64,000 nt of DNA from NCBI GenBank assembly GCA_965657945.1, contig CBFHPW010000004.1:62001-126000 (forward strand), in the 5' to 3' direction. Every line of letters begins with the position of its first letter. The stretch's first letter is position 1. The DNA is from CAJJDF01 sp965657945 (GTDB lineage Bacteria > Bacteroidota > Bacteroidia > Flavobacteriales_D > CAJJDF01). The position numbers and the translations under genes are program-made. Of the stretch, positions 34,094 through 43,918 are shown in pieces. Below the pieces are notes generated by a model. That model was not told the origin of the DNA. It searched no databases and saw nothing but the letters and a program-made list of their open reading frames with translations.

Positions 34094-36412
34094 TCACTTA
34101 CTAATGATCTCCAACACTAATTTCTTGGTCAAGGGTTTGCCTTCAGCTTGTTCTTTTATTTGATGGAAAGGAAACACAAAATCACAACCAGTTTTGTACT
34201 CTGAACATCCGTAGGCTGATTTCCCTCTAAGTAGCGTACCTTTTTTACATGCAGGGCAGGCGACTTTATCCGATTTTTCAGAGGACAATTTGCCTTCTTT
34301 AGGAATCATTTTGAGGTTAAAATCCGAATCAAATTTGATAAGTCCTTCAATTTTTTCTGCTCCATTCACAAACCCTTTGAGATTGGTAGTACTTCCTTTA
34401 TCAACTAATCTAATTAATTGATTTTCAGAAACTTTTTTACCATGTATTTTAAATGGGAGAATCAATTTACACTCATTTTTAAATTCGGAACATCCATAGG
34501 CACTTCCGCCCTTTATTAATGTTCCTTTTTTGCACTTTGGGCAGGTTTTACCCACCAGTTGTTTCCTTTCTTTTGAAGCAGTAGGTTTGGTATTGACCTT
34601 TTTTTCTTGTGTTCGTTTTGGAACATTAGAAGTAATTTTCTTGACCGATTGATTCGCTTTGACCTCTTTCACCAAATCATACACCATTTTTTTCATGTTA
34701 TGGATGAATTCACCTGCTTTGAAATCACCTCTTTCAATTTCTTTCAACCTCTTTTCCCAATGTCCAGTAAGTTCTGCAGATTTTAATAATTCGTTGTCAA
34801 TCAAATCAATTAATCCAATTCCGGTTTCTGTAGGAACGACTAATTTTTTTTGTCTTTCAATGTATTTTCTTCTGAATAAGGTTTCAATAATACTCGCACG
34901 AGTAGAGGGACGGCCTATTCCGTTTTCCTTCATCAATTCTCTCATCTCGTCATCATCTACCTGCTTTCCGGCAGTTTCCATGGCTCTCAAAAGACTTGCT
35001 TCTGTAAAATTTCGGGGTGGTTTTGTTTCTTTTTGTAAAAAAGAAGGTTCGTGTTCTCCTTTTTCACCTTTCACAAAATTGGGTAAAGCTGCTCGCTCTT
35101 TACTAGGTTTGTTGTCTTGTGAAGCATCGGCAGATTCAAATACAACTCGCCATCCTTTTGTAAGAATTTCTTTTCCAGTAGTTTTAAAAGGTACATCCGT
35201 AACTTGGCCTATTACCGTAGAATTTGAAACTTCAGAGTCTGGGTAGAATACTCCAATGAATCTTTTAGTAATTATGTCGTATACTTTTTGCTGATTGTAG
35301 GGCAGCTGATTTTGGATTCCTGTTGGAATAATTGCGTGGTGATCGGTTACTTTTTTATCGTCAAATACTTTTTTAGATTTTCTGATTTTATCTCCCAACA
35401 AAGGCTTAGTTAGGGATTGGTAATTGCTCAGTTTTGATAAAATCTCAGCCACTTTTGGATACACATCATTAGGTAAAAAAGTAGTATCTACTCTGGGGTA
35501 GGTGACCACTTTCATTTCATATAATTTCTGAACCGTTTTTAGTGTTTCGTCTGCAGAAAACCCAAACTTTGTATTGCAATACACTTGCAACCCTGTTAAA
35601 TCAAATAACTTTGGGGCATATTCCTTCCCCTTTTTTTTAGTTACCGAAATAATTTCAAAATCAGATTCTTTTACTTTTTCGGCTAATTTTTTTCCTTCTT
35701 CTTGTTTTGTAAACCTTCCTTCTTCGTAACTAAAAAGTGTCTCTCTGTAGTTAGTTTGAAGTTCCCAATAGGGTTGAGAAACAAAGTTTTGAATTTCTTT
35801 GTAACGATTTACCAACATGGCAAGGGTAGGAGTTTGAACTCTACCGACTGAAAGTACCTGTTTGTAACCACCATATTTAACCGTGAATAATCGTGTGGCA
35901 TTCAAACCAAGCAACCAGTCGCCAATAGCTCTTGAAAATCCTGCATAATACAAGTTGTCATAATTTTCGGCAGGTTTGAGATTCTGGAAACCCTCTTTTA
36001 TTGCTTCCTCAGTCAAAGAAGAAATCCACAATCTTTGAACTTCTCCTGTGTAATTACATTGATTGATTACCCATCTTTGAATTAATTCTCCTTCAGTTCC
36101 AGCATCCCCGCAGTTGATAACTACAGTTGCTTGATCAAACAAAGATTTGATGACATCAAATTGTTTGCGCACACCTTCATTCGAATTTACCTTGGTCTCA
36201 AACCGTTCTGGTAACATAGGTAGGAGATTCAAATCCCAACTTTTCCATTGCGGATGATAATCGCTGGGTTCCAAAAGTGTACACAAATGACCAAAAGTGT
36301 AGGTTACTGCATAGCCATTCCCTTCATAGTACCCGTTCTTTTTAGAATCGGCTCCTAATATTTGGGCAATTTCTCTTGCTACACTAGGTTTTTCGGCAAT
36401 GCAAACTTTCAA
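34094..36412 (-). CDS. topB: DNA topoisomerase III
   Basis: The 772-residue type IA topoisomerase opens with the Toprim domain (IAEKPSVAREIA; acidic motif CGDAGTEGELIQ at 101-112). The active-site tyrosine Tyr305 is in VVTYPRVDT. The C-terminus carries two topoisomerase zinc ribbons of the same pattern, CPKCKKGTLIKGGSAYGC and CPACKKGTLLRGKSAYGC. It cleaves single DNA strands to unlink replicating or recombining DNA. The second aspartate of the canonical DxD Toprim motif is glycine, which is usual for Bacteroidota TopB. The start is TTG, because an in-frame stop lies four codons upstream and no ATG exists there. Confidence 0.92.
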   Translation of the reverse strand: MKVCIAEKPSVAREIAQILGADSKKNGYYEGNGYAVTYTFGHLCTLLEPSDYHPQWKSWDLNLLPMLPERFETKVNSNEGVRKQFDVIKSLFDQATVVINCGDAGTEGELIQRWVINQCNYTGEVQRLWISSLTEEAIKEGFQNLKPAENYDNLYYAGFSRAIGDWLLGLNATRLFTVKYGGYKQVLSVGRVQTPTLAMLVNRYKEIQNFVSQPYWELQTNYRETLFSYEEGRFTKQEEGKKLAEKVKESDFEIISVTKKKGKEYAPKLFDLTGLQVYCNTKFGFSADETLKTVQKLYEMKVVTYPRVDTTFLPNDVYPKVAEILSKLSNYQSLTKPLLGDKIRKSKKVFDDKKVTDHHAIIPTGIQNQLPYNQQKVYDIITKRFIGVFYPDSEVSNSTVIGQVTDVPFKTTGKEILTKGWRVVFESADASQDNKPSKERAALPNFVKGEKGEHEPSFLQKETKPPRNFTEASLLRAMETAGKQVDDDEMRELMKENGIGRPSTRASIIETLFRRKYIERQKKLVVPTETGIGLIDLIDNELLKSAELTGHWEKRLKEIERGDFKAGEFIHNMKKMVYDLVKEVKANQSVKKITSNVPKRTQEKKVNTKPTASKERKQLVGKTCPKCKKGTLIKGGSAYGCSEFKNECKLILPFKIHGKKVSENQLIRLVDKGSTTNLKGFVNGAEKIEGLIKFDSDFNLKMIPKEGKLSSEKSDKVACPACKKGTLLRGKSAYGCSEYKTGCDFVFPFHQIKEQAEGKPLTKKLVLEIISK

Positions 36413-36464
36413 TGAATTGAATTTTTAAGTGGTTGAAATTACGAAAATTGAAAGAATATCCATC

Positions 36465-36498
36465 AAAAAAAAGCCCATTTGAATCCTGTCAAATGGGC
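36465..36498 (-). terminator. Intrinsic terminator of clpC
   Basis: A 10-bp perfect stem (GCCCATTTGA with TCAAATGGGC) closes a 6-nt loop and is followed on the minus strand by eight Ts. It lies 26 bp beyond the clpC stop. Confidence 0.88.
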
Positions 36499-36523
36499 AA
36501 ATTACTTATAAAAGGTCCTTTTG

Positions 36524-39073
36524 TTATTCAGAACTTTTTTTCTTTCTGCTCTTTTTGGGTTTGATTACAATCTCTTCTTTTTTTGTGTCGTAATCTACTA
36601 CCAATTTATCTCCATCACCTATTTCATGTTGTATAATTTGTTCAGCCAAAGGGTCTTCCAAGTATTTTTGAATTGAACGTTTTAAGGGTCTTGCTCCATA
36701 TTTTGAGTCATATCCTTTGTCAGCAATAAAATCTTTCGCTTGATCTGTCAGTTCGATATTGAAACCAAGTTCATCTATTCTCTTGTATAATTTAGATAAT
36801 TCGATATCAATAATTTTATGAATATCTTCTTTGCTCAATGAATTGAATAATATCAAATCATCGATTCTGTTAAGGAATTCTGGCGCAAAAGCCTTTTTCA
36901 AAGCGGATTGGATAACAGCTTGAGTGTCTTTATCAACGCTATCTTTTTTTGCTTTCGTTCCAAACCCAACACCAGTTCCAAAATCTTGCAGCTGACGAGC
37001 CCCAATATTCGATGTCATAATGATTACCGTATTCCTAAAATCAATTTTTCTTCCTAGGCTATCTGTAAGCTGTCCGTCATCAAGAGCTTGCAACAACAAG
37101 TTGAATACATCTGGATGTGCTTTTTCAATTTCATCCAACAAAATAATAGAGTAGGGCTTTCTTCTTACTTTTTCCGTCAATTGACCACCCTCTTCGTATC
37201 CCACATATCCCGGAGGAGCTCCTACTAGTCTGGAAACAGAGAATTTCTCCATGTATTCACTCATGTCGATACGAATAAGAGATTCTTCGGTATCGAATAA
37301 GTATTTTGCTAATTCTTTGGCTAACTGTGTTTTACCCACACCAGTTGGACCCAAAAAGATAAATGAGCCAATTGGCTTGTTTGGATCTTTTAGTCCTGCT
37401 CTGTTTCTCTGAATGGCTTTTACAATCTTCTTAATTGCATCGTCTTGACCAATCACAGTCCCTTTCAAGTTGGTAGCCATTTCTTTCAAACGACCCGTTT
37501 CTTTCTCGGCAACACGCTGCACTGGGATTCCAGTCATCATAGAGACAACCTCCGCAACATTTTCTTCCGACACAACTTCACGGTCGTTTTCCGTTTCTTC
37601 TTCCCACTTTTTCTTTTCAATCTCAAGTTTTTCTTGAAGTTGTCTTTCTTCGTCTCTCAACTGAGCAGCCTCCTCATATTTCTGTCTTTTAACAACAGAA
37701 GATTTCTTTTCTTTAATATCTTCAATTGCTTTTTCTACTTCAATAATAGCTTGCGGTACATTGATGTTGGTAATGTGAACACGGGAACCCACTTCATCCA
37801 TTGCATCAATTGCCTTGTCTGGCAAAAACCTGTCAGTCATATACCTCGCTGTAAGTTTGACACAGGATTCAATAGCTTCTGGAGTATATGTTACCAAGTG
37901 GTGATCTTCATATCTGTTTTTGATGTTATTTAAGATTTCAATGGTTTCCTCCACTGTCGTTGGCTCTACCAATACTTTTTGGAAACGTCTTTCGAGCGCC
38001 CCATCTTTCTCTATGTATTGTCTGTATTCGTCAAGAGTAGTTGCTCCAATTACTTGTATTTCACCTCTTGCCAAGGCTGGTTTAAACATGTTGGAGGCAT
38101 CCATCGATCCCGAAGCACCTCCAGCGCCAATAATGGTGTGGATTTCATCAATAAACAAAATAACATCTGGAGATTTCTCCAATTCATTCATTAGAGCTTT
38201 CATTCTCTCTTCAAATTGTCCTCGGTACTTCGTGCCAGCAACCAATGAAGTTAAATCAAGCGATACAATTCGCTTATCGAACAACACTCGAGATACTTTT
38301 CTTTGTACAATTCTTAAAGCTAATCCCTCTGCAATAGCAGATTTACCAACTCCGGGCTCCCCAATTAAAATGGGGTTGTTCTTTTTTCTTCGGCTCAATA
38401 TCTGAGAAACTCTCTCGATTTCATCTTGTCTTCCAACAACGGGGTCTAACTTTCCTTCTTCGGCAAATTTCGTTAAATCTCTTCCAAAATTATCGAGAAC
38501 AGGTGTCTTTGATTTTGACGAAGAGCCCGATTTTCTTGACCCAGAACCTCCTCTTCCAGAAAAATCTCCGCTTTCTTCCTCACTCGATCCTTCACCCGAG
38601 TCTGGAAAACTGGCTTGGACATCTTCTACTGAGTCCAAATTTTGTTCGTCTTCAAATTCTTGTTTAATCATATCGTAATTAATGTCATTGTTTTCCAAAA
38701 CTTTTGCTGCAATATTGTCATTGTTTTTTAAAATTGACAGAAGCAAATGCTCGGTTCCTATTTTTTCACTTCGCATCACTTTAGCTTCTAAATACATCAT
38801 TTTAAGTATTTTTTCTGCTTGTTTCAACAAAGGAATATTCCCTAGAGAAACGGACATAACTGAAGTTGGCTTTGCAATCTTCTCAATTTCGTTTCTTAAG
38901 TCTTTTAGTTCTATTCCAAGTCTTTTAATTGCTTTTATTGCAGAACCTTCTCCTTCTCTTATTAATCCAAGTAATAAATGTTCTGCTCCTATATAATCGT
39001 GGCCTAGTCGCAATGCTTCTTCTCTCGAAAAAGAAATCACATCATTGACTCTCGGTGAAAAATTTGCTTCCAT
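36524..39073 (-). CDS. clpC: ATP-dependent Clp protease ATPase subunit ClpC
   Basis: The 849-residue HSP100 protein has two Clp_N repeats (1-145), a linker with a serine/glycine-rich run near 165-190, the first AAA+ domain with Walker A GEPGVGKS, a UVR-like coiled coil (KYEEAAQLRDEER), and a second AAA+ domain with GPTGVGKT and the Clp D2-small domain. The middle domain length fits ClpC rather than ClpB or ClpA. With ClpP it unfolds and degrades proteins. The C-terminal tail is lysine-rich (KKSRKKKSSE). It is divergent from gyrA. Confidence 0.95.
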   Translation of the reverse strand: MEANFSPRVNDVISFSREEALRLGHDYIGAEHLLLGLIREGEGSAIKAIKRLGIELKDLRNEIEKIAKPTSVMSVSLGNIPLLKQAEKILKMMYLEAKVMRSEKIGTEHLLLSILKNNDNIAAKVLENNDINYDMIKQEFEDEQNLDSVEDVQASFPDSGEGSSEEESGDFSGRGGSGSRKSGSSSKSKTPVLDNFGRDLTKFAEEGKLDPVVGRQDEIERVSQILSRRKKNNPILIGEPGVGKSAIAEGLALRIVQRKVSRVLFDKRIVSLDLTSLVAGTKYRGQFEERMKALMNELEKSPDVILFIDEIHTIIGAGGASGSMDASNMFKPALARGEIQVIGATTLDEYRQYIEKDGALERRFQKVLVEPTTVEETIEILNNIKNRYEDHHLVTYTPEAIESCVKLTARYMTDRFLPDKAIDAMDEVGSRVHITNINVPQAIIEVEKAIEDIKEKKSSVVKRQKYEEAAQLRDEERQLQEKLEIEKKKWEEETENDREVVSEENVAEVVSMMTGIPVQRVAEKETGRLKEMATNLKGTVIGQDDAIKKIVKAIQRNRAGLKDPNKPIGSFIFLGPTGVGKTQLAKELAKYLFDTEESLIRIDMSEYMEKFSVSRLVGAPPGYVGYEEGGQLTEKVRRKPYSIILLDEIEKAHPDVFNLLLQALDDGQLTDSLGRKIDFRNTVIIMTSNIGARQLQDFGTGVGFGTKAKKDSVDKDTQAVIQSALKKAFAPEFLNRIDDLILFNSLSKEDIHKIIDIELSKLYKRIDELGFNIELTDQAKDFIADKGYDSKYGARPLKRSIQKYLEDPLAEQIIQHEIGDGDKLVVDYDTKKEEIVIKPKKSRKKKSSE

Positions 39074-39321
39074 AATAGTTTAGTTTTAAAGGATTTTGTC
39101 CTTCTAATAAAAGTAGTTTTTTATTCTTTATAGCAAATAATATTCCAATCCCATTATCAACATATTTTTGTTAGTAATTAGAAGTTGAAGTATTAAGGTA
39201 AAAAGGTTTCAAAATTGTACTTTCGAGAGGTTAAAGAACGACTAGAAGGCACGATGTATATTGCTTAAGAAAATGTTCTTTATTCGAAGTTAAACCGATT
39301 ATAAATAAAATTCAAGTCTAA

Positions 39322-41856
39322 ATGGCAGGAGGGAAAATTATTCAAATAAATATTGACGAAGAAATGAAGTCAGCCTACATTGATTATTCAATGTCGGTTA
39401 TTGTTTCTAGAGCATTACCAGATGTAAGAGATGGATTAAAACCGGTACACAGAAGAGTGTTGTACGGAATGTTAGATTTAGGAGTAACTGCGGGAAAAGC
39501 GCACAAAAAGTCAGCAAGAATTGTAGGGGAAGTATTGGGGAAGTATCATCCGCACGGTGATACATCTGTCTACGATACCATGGTTCGTATGGCTCAAGAT
39601 TGGTCGTTGCGTTATCCTTTGGTTGATGGACAAGGAAACTTTGGATCCATTGATGGAGATAATCCAGCCGCAATGAGATATACCGAAGCAAGGTTGAGGA
39701 AAATTGCAGAAGAAATGTTGAATGATATCGACAAAGAAACGGTTGATTTTTCTCCAAACTTTGATGATTCATTGATGGAGCCGACCGTGCTCCCAACCAA
39801 AATACCAGGTTTGTTGGTGAATGGAGGAAGTGGAATTGCTGTAGGAATGGCAACAAATATGGCGCCTCACAACCTTTCGGAGACTGTAGATGCAACTATT
39901 GCTTACATTGACAATAGAGATATTGAGATTTCTGAATTGATGGAGCATGTTAAAGCACCGGATTTTCCAACTGGAGGTATTATTTACGGTTACGAAGGTG
40001 TAAAGCAAGCTTTTGAAACAGGAAGAGGAAGAATTGTCATGAGAGCGAAAGCTTCTATCGAGGAGATAAGAGAAGGAAGAGAGGCAATAATTGTGACTGA
40101 AATCCCTTACCAAGTGAATAAGGGAGATATGATTAAGAAAACTGCTGATCTAGTAAATGATGAAAAAATAACAGGTATTTCCGATATTAGAGACGAATCC
40201 GATAGAAATGGAATGCGTATCGTTTATGAATTAAAAAGAGATGCAATTCCTAATGTTGTTTTAAATAAATTATTTAAATATACTGCTCTACAAACTTCAT
40301 TTTCAGTAAATAACATTTGTTTAGTTGATGGAAGACCTGAGCTTCTGAACTTAAAACAACTGATCCATTACTTCGTAGAGCACAGACATGAAGTGGTTAT
40401 TAGAAGAACGAAGTTTGAACTAAGAAAAGCAGAAGAAAGAGCGCATATCTTAGAAGGATTGATCATTGCTTCGGATAACATTGATGAGGTAATCAAATTA
40501 ATAAGAGCATCAAAAAGTCCAGACGAGGCAAGAGATAAATTAATAGAAAGATTCAATTTATCAGAAATACAGTCGAGAGCCATTGTTGAAATGAGGTTGA
40601 GACAACTGACAGGACTTGAGCAAGACAAATTAAGAGCAGAGTTCGATGAATTGATGAAGACAATTGCCGACTTGAAAGATATCCTTGAAAATGAAGACAG
40701 AAGAATGTCAATTATTAAGGAAGAATTAGCGCAGATAAAAGATAAATATGGAGATGACAGAAGATCAGTAATTGAATATTCTGCCAACGAGATGAGAATT
40801 GAAGATTTAATCCCAGACAATGAAGTGGTGGTAACTATTTCTCATGCTGGATACATCAAAAGAACTTCATTGTCAGAATACAGAGTTCAAAATAGAGGTG
40901 GAGTTGGGTCCAAAGGAAGTCAAACGAGAGACAAGGATTTTATACAAGAACTTTTTGTAGCGACTAACCACAATTATTTATTGGTATTCACTGAGAAAGG
41001 TAAATGTTTTTGGATGAGAGTCTTTGAGATTCCAGAAGGAGGAAAAACTTCAAAAGGAAGAGCGATTCAAAACCTAATCAATATCGAACAAGATGATAAG
41101 GTAATGGCTTACATCAACACACAGGATTTAAAAGATGAAGATTACATCAAAAACAACTTCATTATCATGTGTACAAAAAAGGGTGTAATTAAGAAAACTA
41201 CCTTGGAATCATATTCTAGACCTAGAACAAATGGAATTAATGCTATTACAATTAGAGAGGATGACCAACTTCTAGAGGCTAAAATAACAAACGGTACAAA
41301 TGAAATCATGATGGCCCTGAAATCAGGAAAAGCAATCCGATTTAACGAGCAAGATGTTCGTTCAATGGGAAGAACAGCTTCTGGTGTAAGAGGAATTAGA
41401 TTGACTGATGAGAAGAAGGATGAAGTAGTAGGAATGATTTGTGTGGAAGATGAAACGGCAAATGTAATGGTTGTCTCTGAAAATGGATATGGAAAGCGTT
41501 CGGTAATCTCTGATTATAGAATTACGAAAAGAGGAGGAAAGGGTGTTAAGACAATTAACATCAGTGATAAAACAGGCCAATTAATTTCGATTAAAAATGT
41601 GGTAGATGAAGATGATCTTATGATTATTAACAAATCGGGGATTGTTATTAGGCTTAAAATTTCTGGATTGAGAGTAATGGGTAGAGCTACTCAAGGTGTG
41701 CGACTGATCAATCTGAAAGGAAATGACTCCATTGCAGCGGTTGCCAAAATTGTTGGTGGGGGCGAAGAAGACGAAGAAGCAGACGAAGTAGTGGATTTGT
41801 CAGGTACAGAGCTGGAAGGAGATGATTCTCCAAACAGTGATGACTCTGAAGAATAA
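39322..41856 (+). CDS. gyrA: DNA gyrase subunit A
   Basis: The 844-residue protein has the winged-helix breakage-reunion domain with catalytic Tyr120 in AAMRYTEARL. The C-terminal domain has six beta-pinwheel blades, marked by the repeats RGGVGSKG and KRGGKGVKTI, the latter being a GyrA box. This box supports gyrase rather than topoisomerase IV. The quinolone region reads HPHGDTSVYD, with threonine (Thr81) at the position of E. coli Ser83 and the aspartate of Asp87 retained. The tail is acidic. It introduces negative supercoils with GyrB, which is not in the window. Confidence 0.95.
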   Translation: MAGGKIIQINIDEEMKSAYIDYSMSVIVSRALPDVRDGLKPVHRRVLYGMLDLGVTAGKAHKKSARIVGEVLGKYHPHGDTSVYDTMVRMAQDWSLRYPLVDGQGNFGSIDGDNPAAMRYTEARLRKIAEEMLNDIDKETVDFSPNFDDSLMEPTVLPTKIPGLLVNGGSGIAVGMATNMAPHNLSETVDATIAYIDNRDIEISELMEHVKAPDFPTGGIIYGYEGVKQAFETGRGRIVMRAKASIEEIREGREAIIVTEIPYQVNKGDMIKKTADLVNDEKITGISDIRDESDRNGMRIVYELKRDAIPNVVLNKLFKYTALQTSFSVNNICLVDGRPELLNLKQLIHYFVEHRHEVVIRRTKFELRKAEERAHILEGLIIASDNIDEVIKLIRASKSPDEARDKLIERFNLSEIQSRAIVEMRLRQLTGLEQDKLRAEFDELMKTIADLKDILENEDRRMSIIKEELAQIKDKYGDDRRSVIEYSANEMRIEDLIPDNEVVVTISHAGYIKRTSLSEYRVQNRGGVGSKGSQTRDKDFIQELFVATNHNYLLVFTEKGKCFWMRVFEIPEGGKTSKGRAIQNLINIEQDDKVMAYINTQDLKDEDYIKNNFIIMCTKKGVIKKTTLESYSRPRTNGINAITIREDDQLLEAKITNGTNEIMMALKSGKAIRFNEQDVRSMGRTASGVRGIRLTDEKKDEVVGMICVEDETANVMVVSENGYGKRSVISDYRITKRGGKGVKTINISDKTGQLISIKNVVDEDDLMIINKSGIVIRLKISGLRVMGRATQGVRLINLKGNDSIAAVAKIVGGGEEDEEADEVVDLSGTELEGDDSPNSDDSEE

Positions 41857-41876
41857 ATTGTATTTTTTTTAGTAGT

Positions 41877-41908
41877 AAGGCTTGTTTCTAAGGAATCAAG
41901 CCTTTTTT
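41877..41908 (+). terminator. Intrinsic terminator of gyrA
   Basis: An 8-bp stem (AAGGCTTG with CAAGCCTT) is followed by six Ts, 20 bp after the gyrA stop. Confidence 0.82.
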
Positions 41909-41921
41909 GTTGAAGTCAAAT

Positions 41922-41953
41922 TTTGCAAGGAAATGGAAACATTGTTATATTTG
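41922..41953 (+). promoter_or_regulatory. Promoter of the secreted TPR gene
   Basis: TTTG at 41922-41925, a 20-nt spacer, then TATATTTG at 41946-41953: both elements fit the Bacteroidota consensus. It leaves a 128-nt leader before the ATG at 42082, longer than most here. Confidence 0.7.
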
Positions 41954-42081
41954 TAGAGAGTCAAAATATGTTAAATATTTCATAATCATAAACTATGGAG
42001 GTGTTTGGCAATGTTCTTGAAAAAAAACTTTATGCAATCGTTTAAAATTTGCATCTAATAAATAAAACTAAAAACACAACC

Positions 42082-43206
42082 ATGAAAAAGAATTTAGTAA
42101 TTGTCACTATGATAATGGGAACTGCAGTTGCAGGATTTTCTCAAAAAAAGAATGTTACGTCAGCAATAATGTTAGCAAAGAAAAATCAGTTTGTGAAAGC
42201 TAAACCCTACATTGATAAGGCAATTGAAAACGAAGACACACGAACAAAAGCGAAAACTTGGAGTTGGAAAGCTGCAATTTACGCAGGGATAGCAGGAATG
42301 AAATCGGAAGAAGCTATGAAAATTAAAGAATCGATGGATGTTTCAGCAGAAGTAGTAAATGCATTGATAAAAACGAAAGAGTACGATAAGAAGGGATACT
42401 ACAAAAATGATTTAATAAAAATCGCTGGTCCAATGTATAACGGTAGTCTGAATGGTGGGATTGAAGCTTACAACAACCAAGATTACAAGAAGGCTTTTTC
42501 TAGCTTTACGGCTTCTCAGGTTTATGGAGATATTATAGGTTTAGTAGATACAATTGGAGCTTACAATGCCGGAATGTCTGCAGTTTTGATTGAAAATTAT
42601 GAAGCGGCAGAGTTAAACTATAAGAAATGTATAGAATATGGATACGGAGGAGCCGATGTGTATTTGAAGTTGGCTGATGCATACAAGAAAATGGGAGCAA
42701 CAGAAAAAGCGAATGCTACCATTGCAGAAGCAAAAACAAAGTTCAAAGGAGATCCTGCTGTCATTTTAAATGAAGCTCAAATATTTGCGGATAATAAAGA
42801 GTATGACAAAGCAAAAGCCTCGTTAGAAGATGCTTTAAAAAACGATCCAAGTAATTTTCAGTTGCAATATGCAGCAGCTATTATTTATTCGAATATGGAA
42901 CTATTCGATGCTGCAATAGTTGCTTATGAAAAAGCTTTGGCATTGAAACCTGAAATGGAAGAATTAAAAAGTGACATGGCGATTGTTCATTATAATAAGA
43001 TTGTTATTATGAACGAAGAAATGAATAAAATCGATTATACGGAAACTGCGAAATATGATAAGGCAAAAGCTGAAAGGGATGCCTACATTACAGAGATATT
43101 ACCAATGATTGAAGCGAGATACAAAGATGACAGTTCCGCATCGATGAAAAGAATTTTGAACAACTTGTACGGACTTACTGGTCAAACTGACAAAAGAATA
43201 AAATAA
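42082..43206 (+). CDS. Secreted tetratricopeptide repeat protein
   Basis: The 374-residue protein starts with a signal peptide ending in AVAGFSQ, followed by TPR-like units along most of its length (for example DYKKAFSSFTASQVYG, EYDKAKASLEDALKNDPSN, LFDAAIVAYEKALALKPE). I chose the ATG at 42082, because the signal peptide begins there; the longer frame upstream lies in the untranslated leader. It probably acts as a periplasmic scaffold, but no partner is visible. It has a good promoter at 41922-41953 and its own terminator. Confidence 0.8.
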   Translation: MKKNLVIVTMIMGTAVAGFSQKKNVTSAIMLAKKNQFVKAKPYIDKAIENEDTRTKAKTWSWKAAIYAGIAGMKSEEAMKIKESMDVSAEVVNALIKTKEYDKKGYYKNDLIKIAGPMYNGSLNGGIEAYNNQDYKKAFSSFTASQVYGDIIGLVDTIGAYNAGMSAVLIENYEAAELNYKKCIEYGYGGADVYLKLADAYKKMGATEKANATIAEAKTKFKGDPAVILNEAQIFADNKEYDKAKASLEDALKNDPSNFQLQYAAAIIYSNMELFDAAIVAYEKALALKPEMEELKSDMAIVHYNKIVIMNEEMNKIDYTETAKYDKAKAERDAYITEILPMIEARYKDDSSASMKRILNNLYGLTGQTDKRIK

Positions 43207-43230
43207 GACTATGTGTTTTTTACCAAAGAG

Positions 43231-43264
43231 AAGAGCGATTAATGACTGTTAATCGCTCTTTTTT
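43231..43264 (+). terminator. Terminator of the secreted TPR gene
   Basis: A 12-bp perfect stem (AAGAGCGATTAA with TTAATCGCTCTT) with a 6-nt loop is followed by a T-tract, 25 bp after the stop. Confidence 0.9.
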
Positions 43265-43403
43265 GTGAGATTTAAAAAAGGGCATAGCTATCAACGAGGA
43301 ATACTAACATTTTTAATTTTTTAATACTTAATTACTTACTTTCTAATAGAAACATCCTAATTATTTTTTTGAGTTTACTTTATTTTTTCAAATTCAATAA
43401 ATA

Positions 43404-43819
43404 ATGCTAAGTTTAACTATGTACTTTCATAAATTTCATCAGTTAATTTGTTGCGTACTTGCAATTTTTATTTTCATTTCTGCAACGGGGATAAGTTTAA
43501 ACCTCCATTATTGCGGGGAAGAAGTATTTGATTACGCACTTTTTGGTGAAGCCAGTTTTCGTGTAAAAAGAATAAAATAGCAAATGAAGGAATTTCCATG
43601 GCACATCATTCTGGGTGTTGTTCTTTTAAACATTTCAAAATAGAAACCTCTGACAATTATAAGTTTTCTGATAGTGACAAAGAATCTAATCTAAATTTTG
43701 ATTTAACTTTTACTAAAATATTTACTGAGACTTTAGTAGAGAAATCTATTTTTGCAGTCAATAATAGCATATACCCTCCACCCGGCCAGATAAAAAAAAT
43801 ACTATTTATCTTAATATAG
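43404..43819 (+). pseudogene. HYC_CC_PP family gene broken by a -1 frameshift
   Basis: Two overlapping frames together make one protein of the HYC_CC_PP type found in Bacteroidota. The first frame (from 43404) has a signal-like hydrophobic segment and the HYC motif (LNLHYCGEE), then stops at 43580. The second frame carries the CC motif (SGCCSF) and the PP motif (IYPPPG), ending at 43819. The frames join at the TTTT run 43556-43559: adding one T restores EASFSCKKNKIANEG. Family function is unknown, but members often neighbour metal-uptake receptors. It may be a decaying gene, a sequencing error or a slippery site. It lies just upstream of the MbnP gene. Confidence 0.7.
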
Positions 43820-43918
43820 AATCATTACTTATTTGATTTATTTAGCTACCTTTATTTTGGATAAACCCATTATACAGTAATAATCTTCACCTATTTTTGG
43901 GTGTGTAAATCAAATAAA

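Noticed and set aside
37445..38405. Long open frames on the plus strand inside clpC
   Set aside because: They are antisense shadows; they have poor composition and no recognisable domain.
39407..39895. 162-residue antisense frame in gyrA
   Set aside because: It lies fully inside the well-conserved gyrase domain and has no start signal or homology.
43598..43819. A separate 73-residue gene
   Set aside because: It is the second half of the broken HYC_CC_PP gene; the CC and PP motifs match the HYC half upstream.
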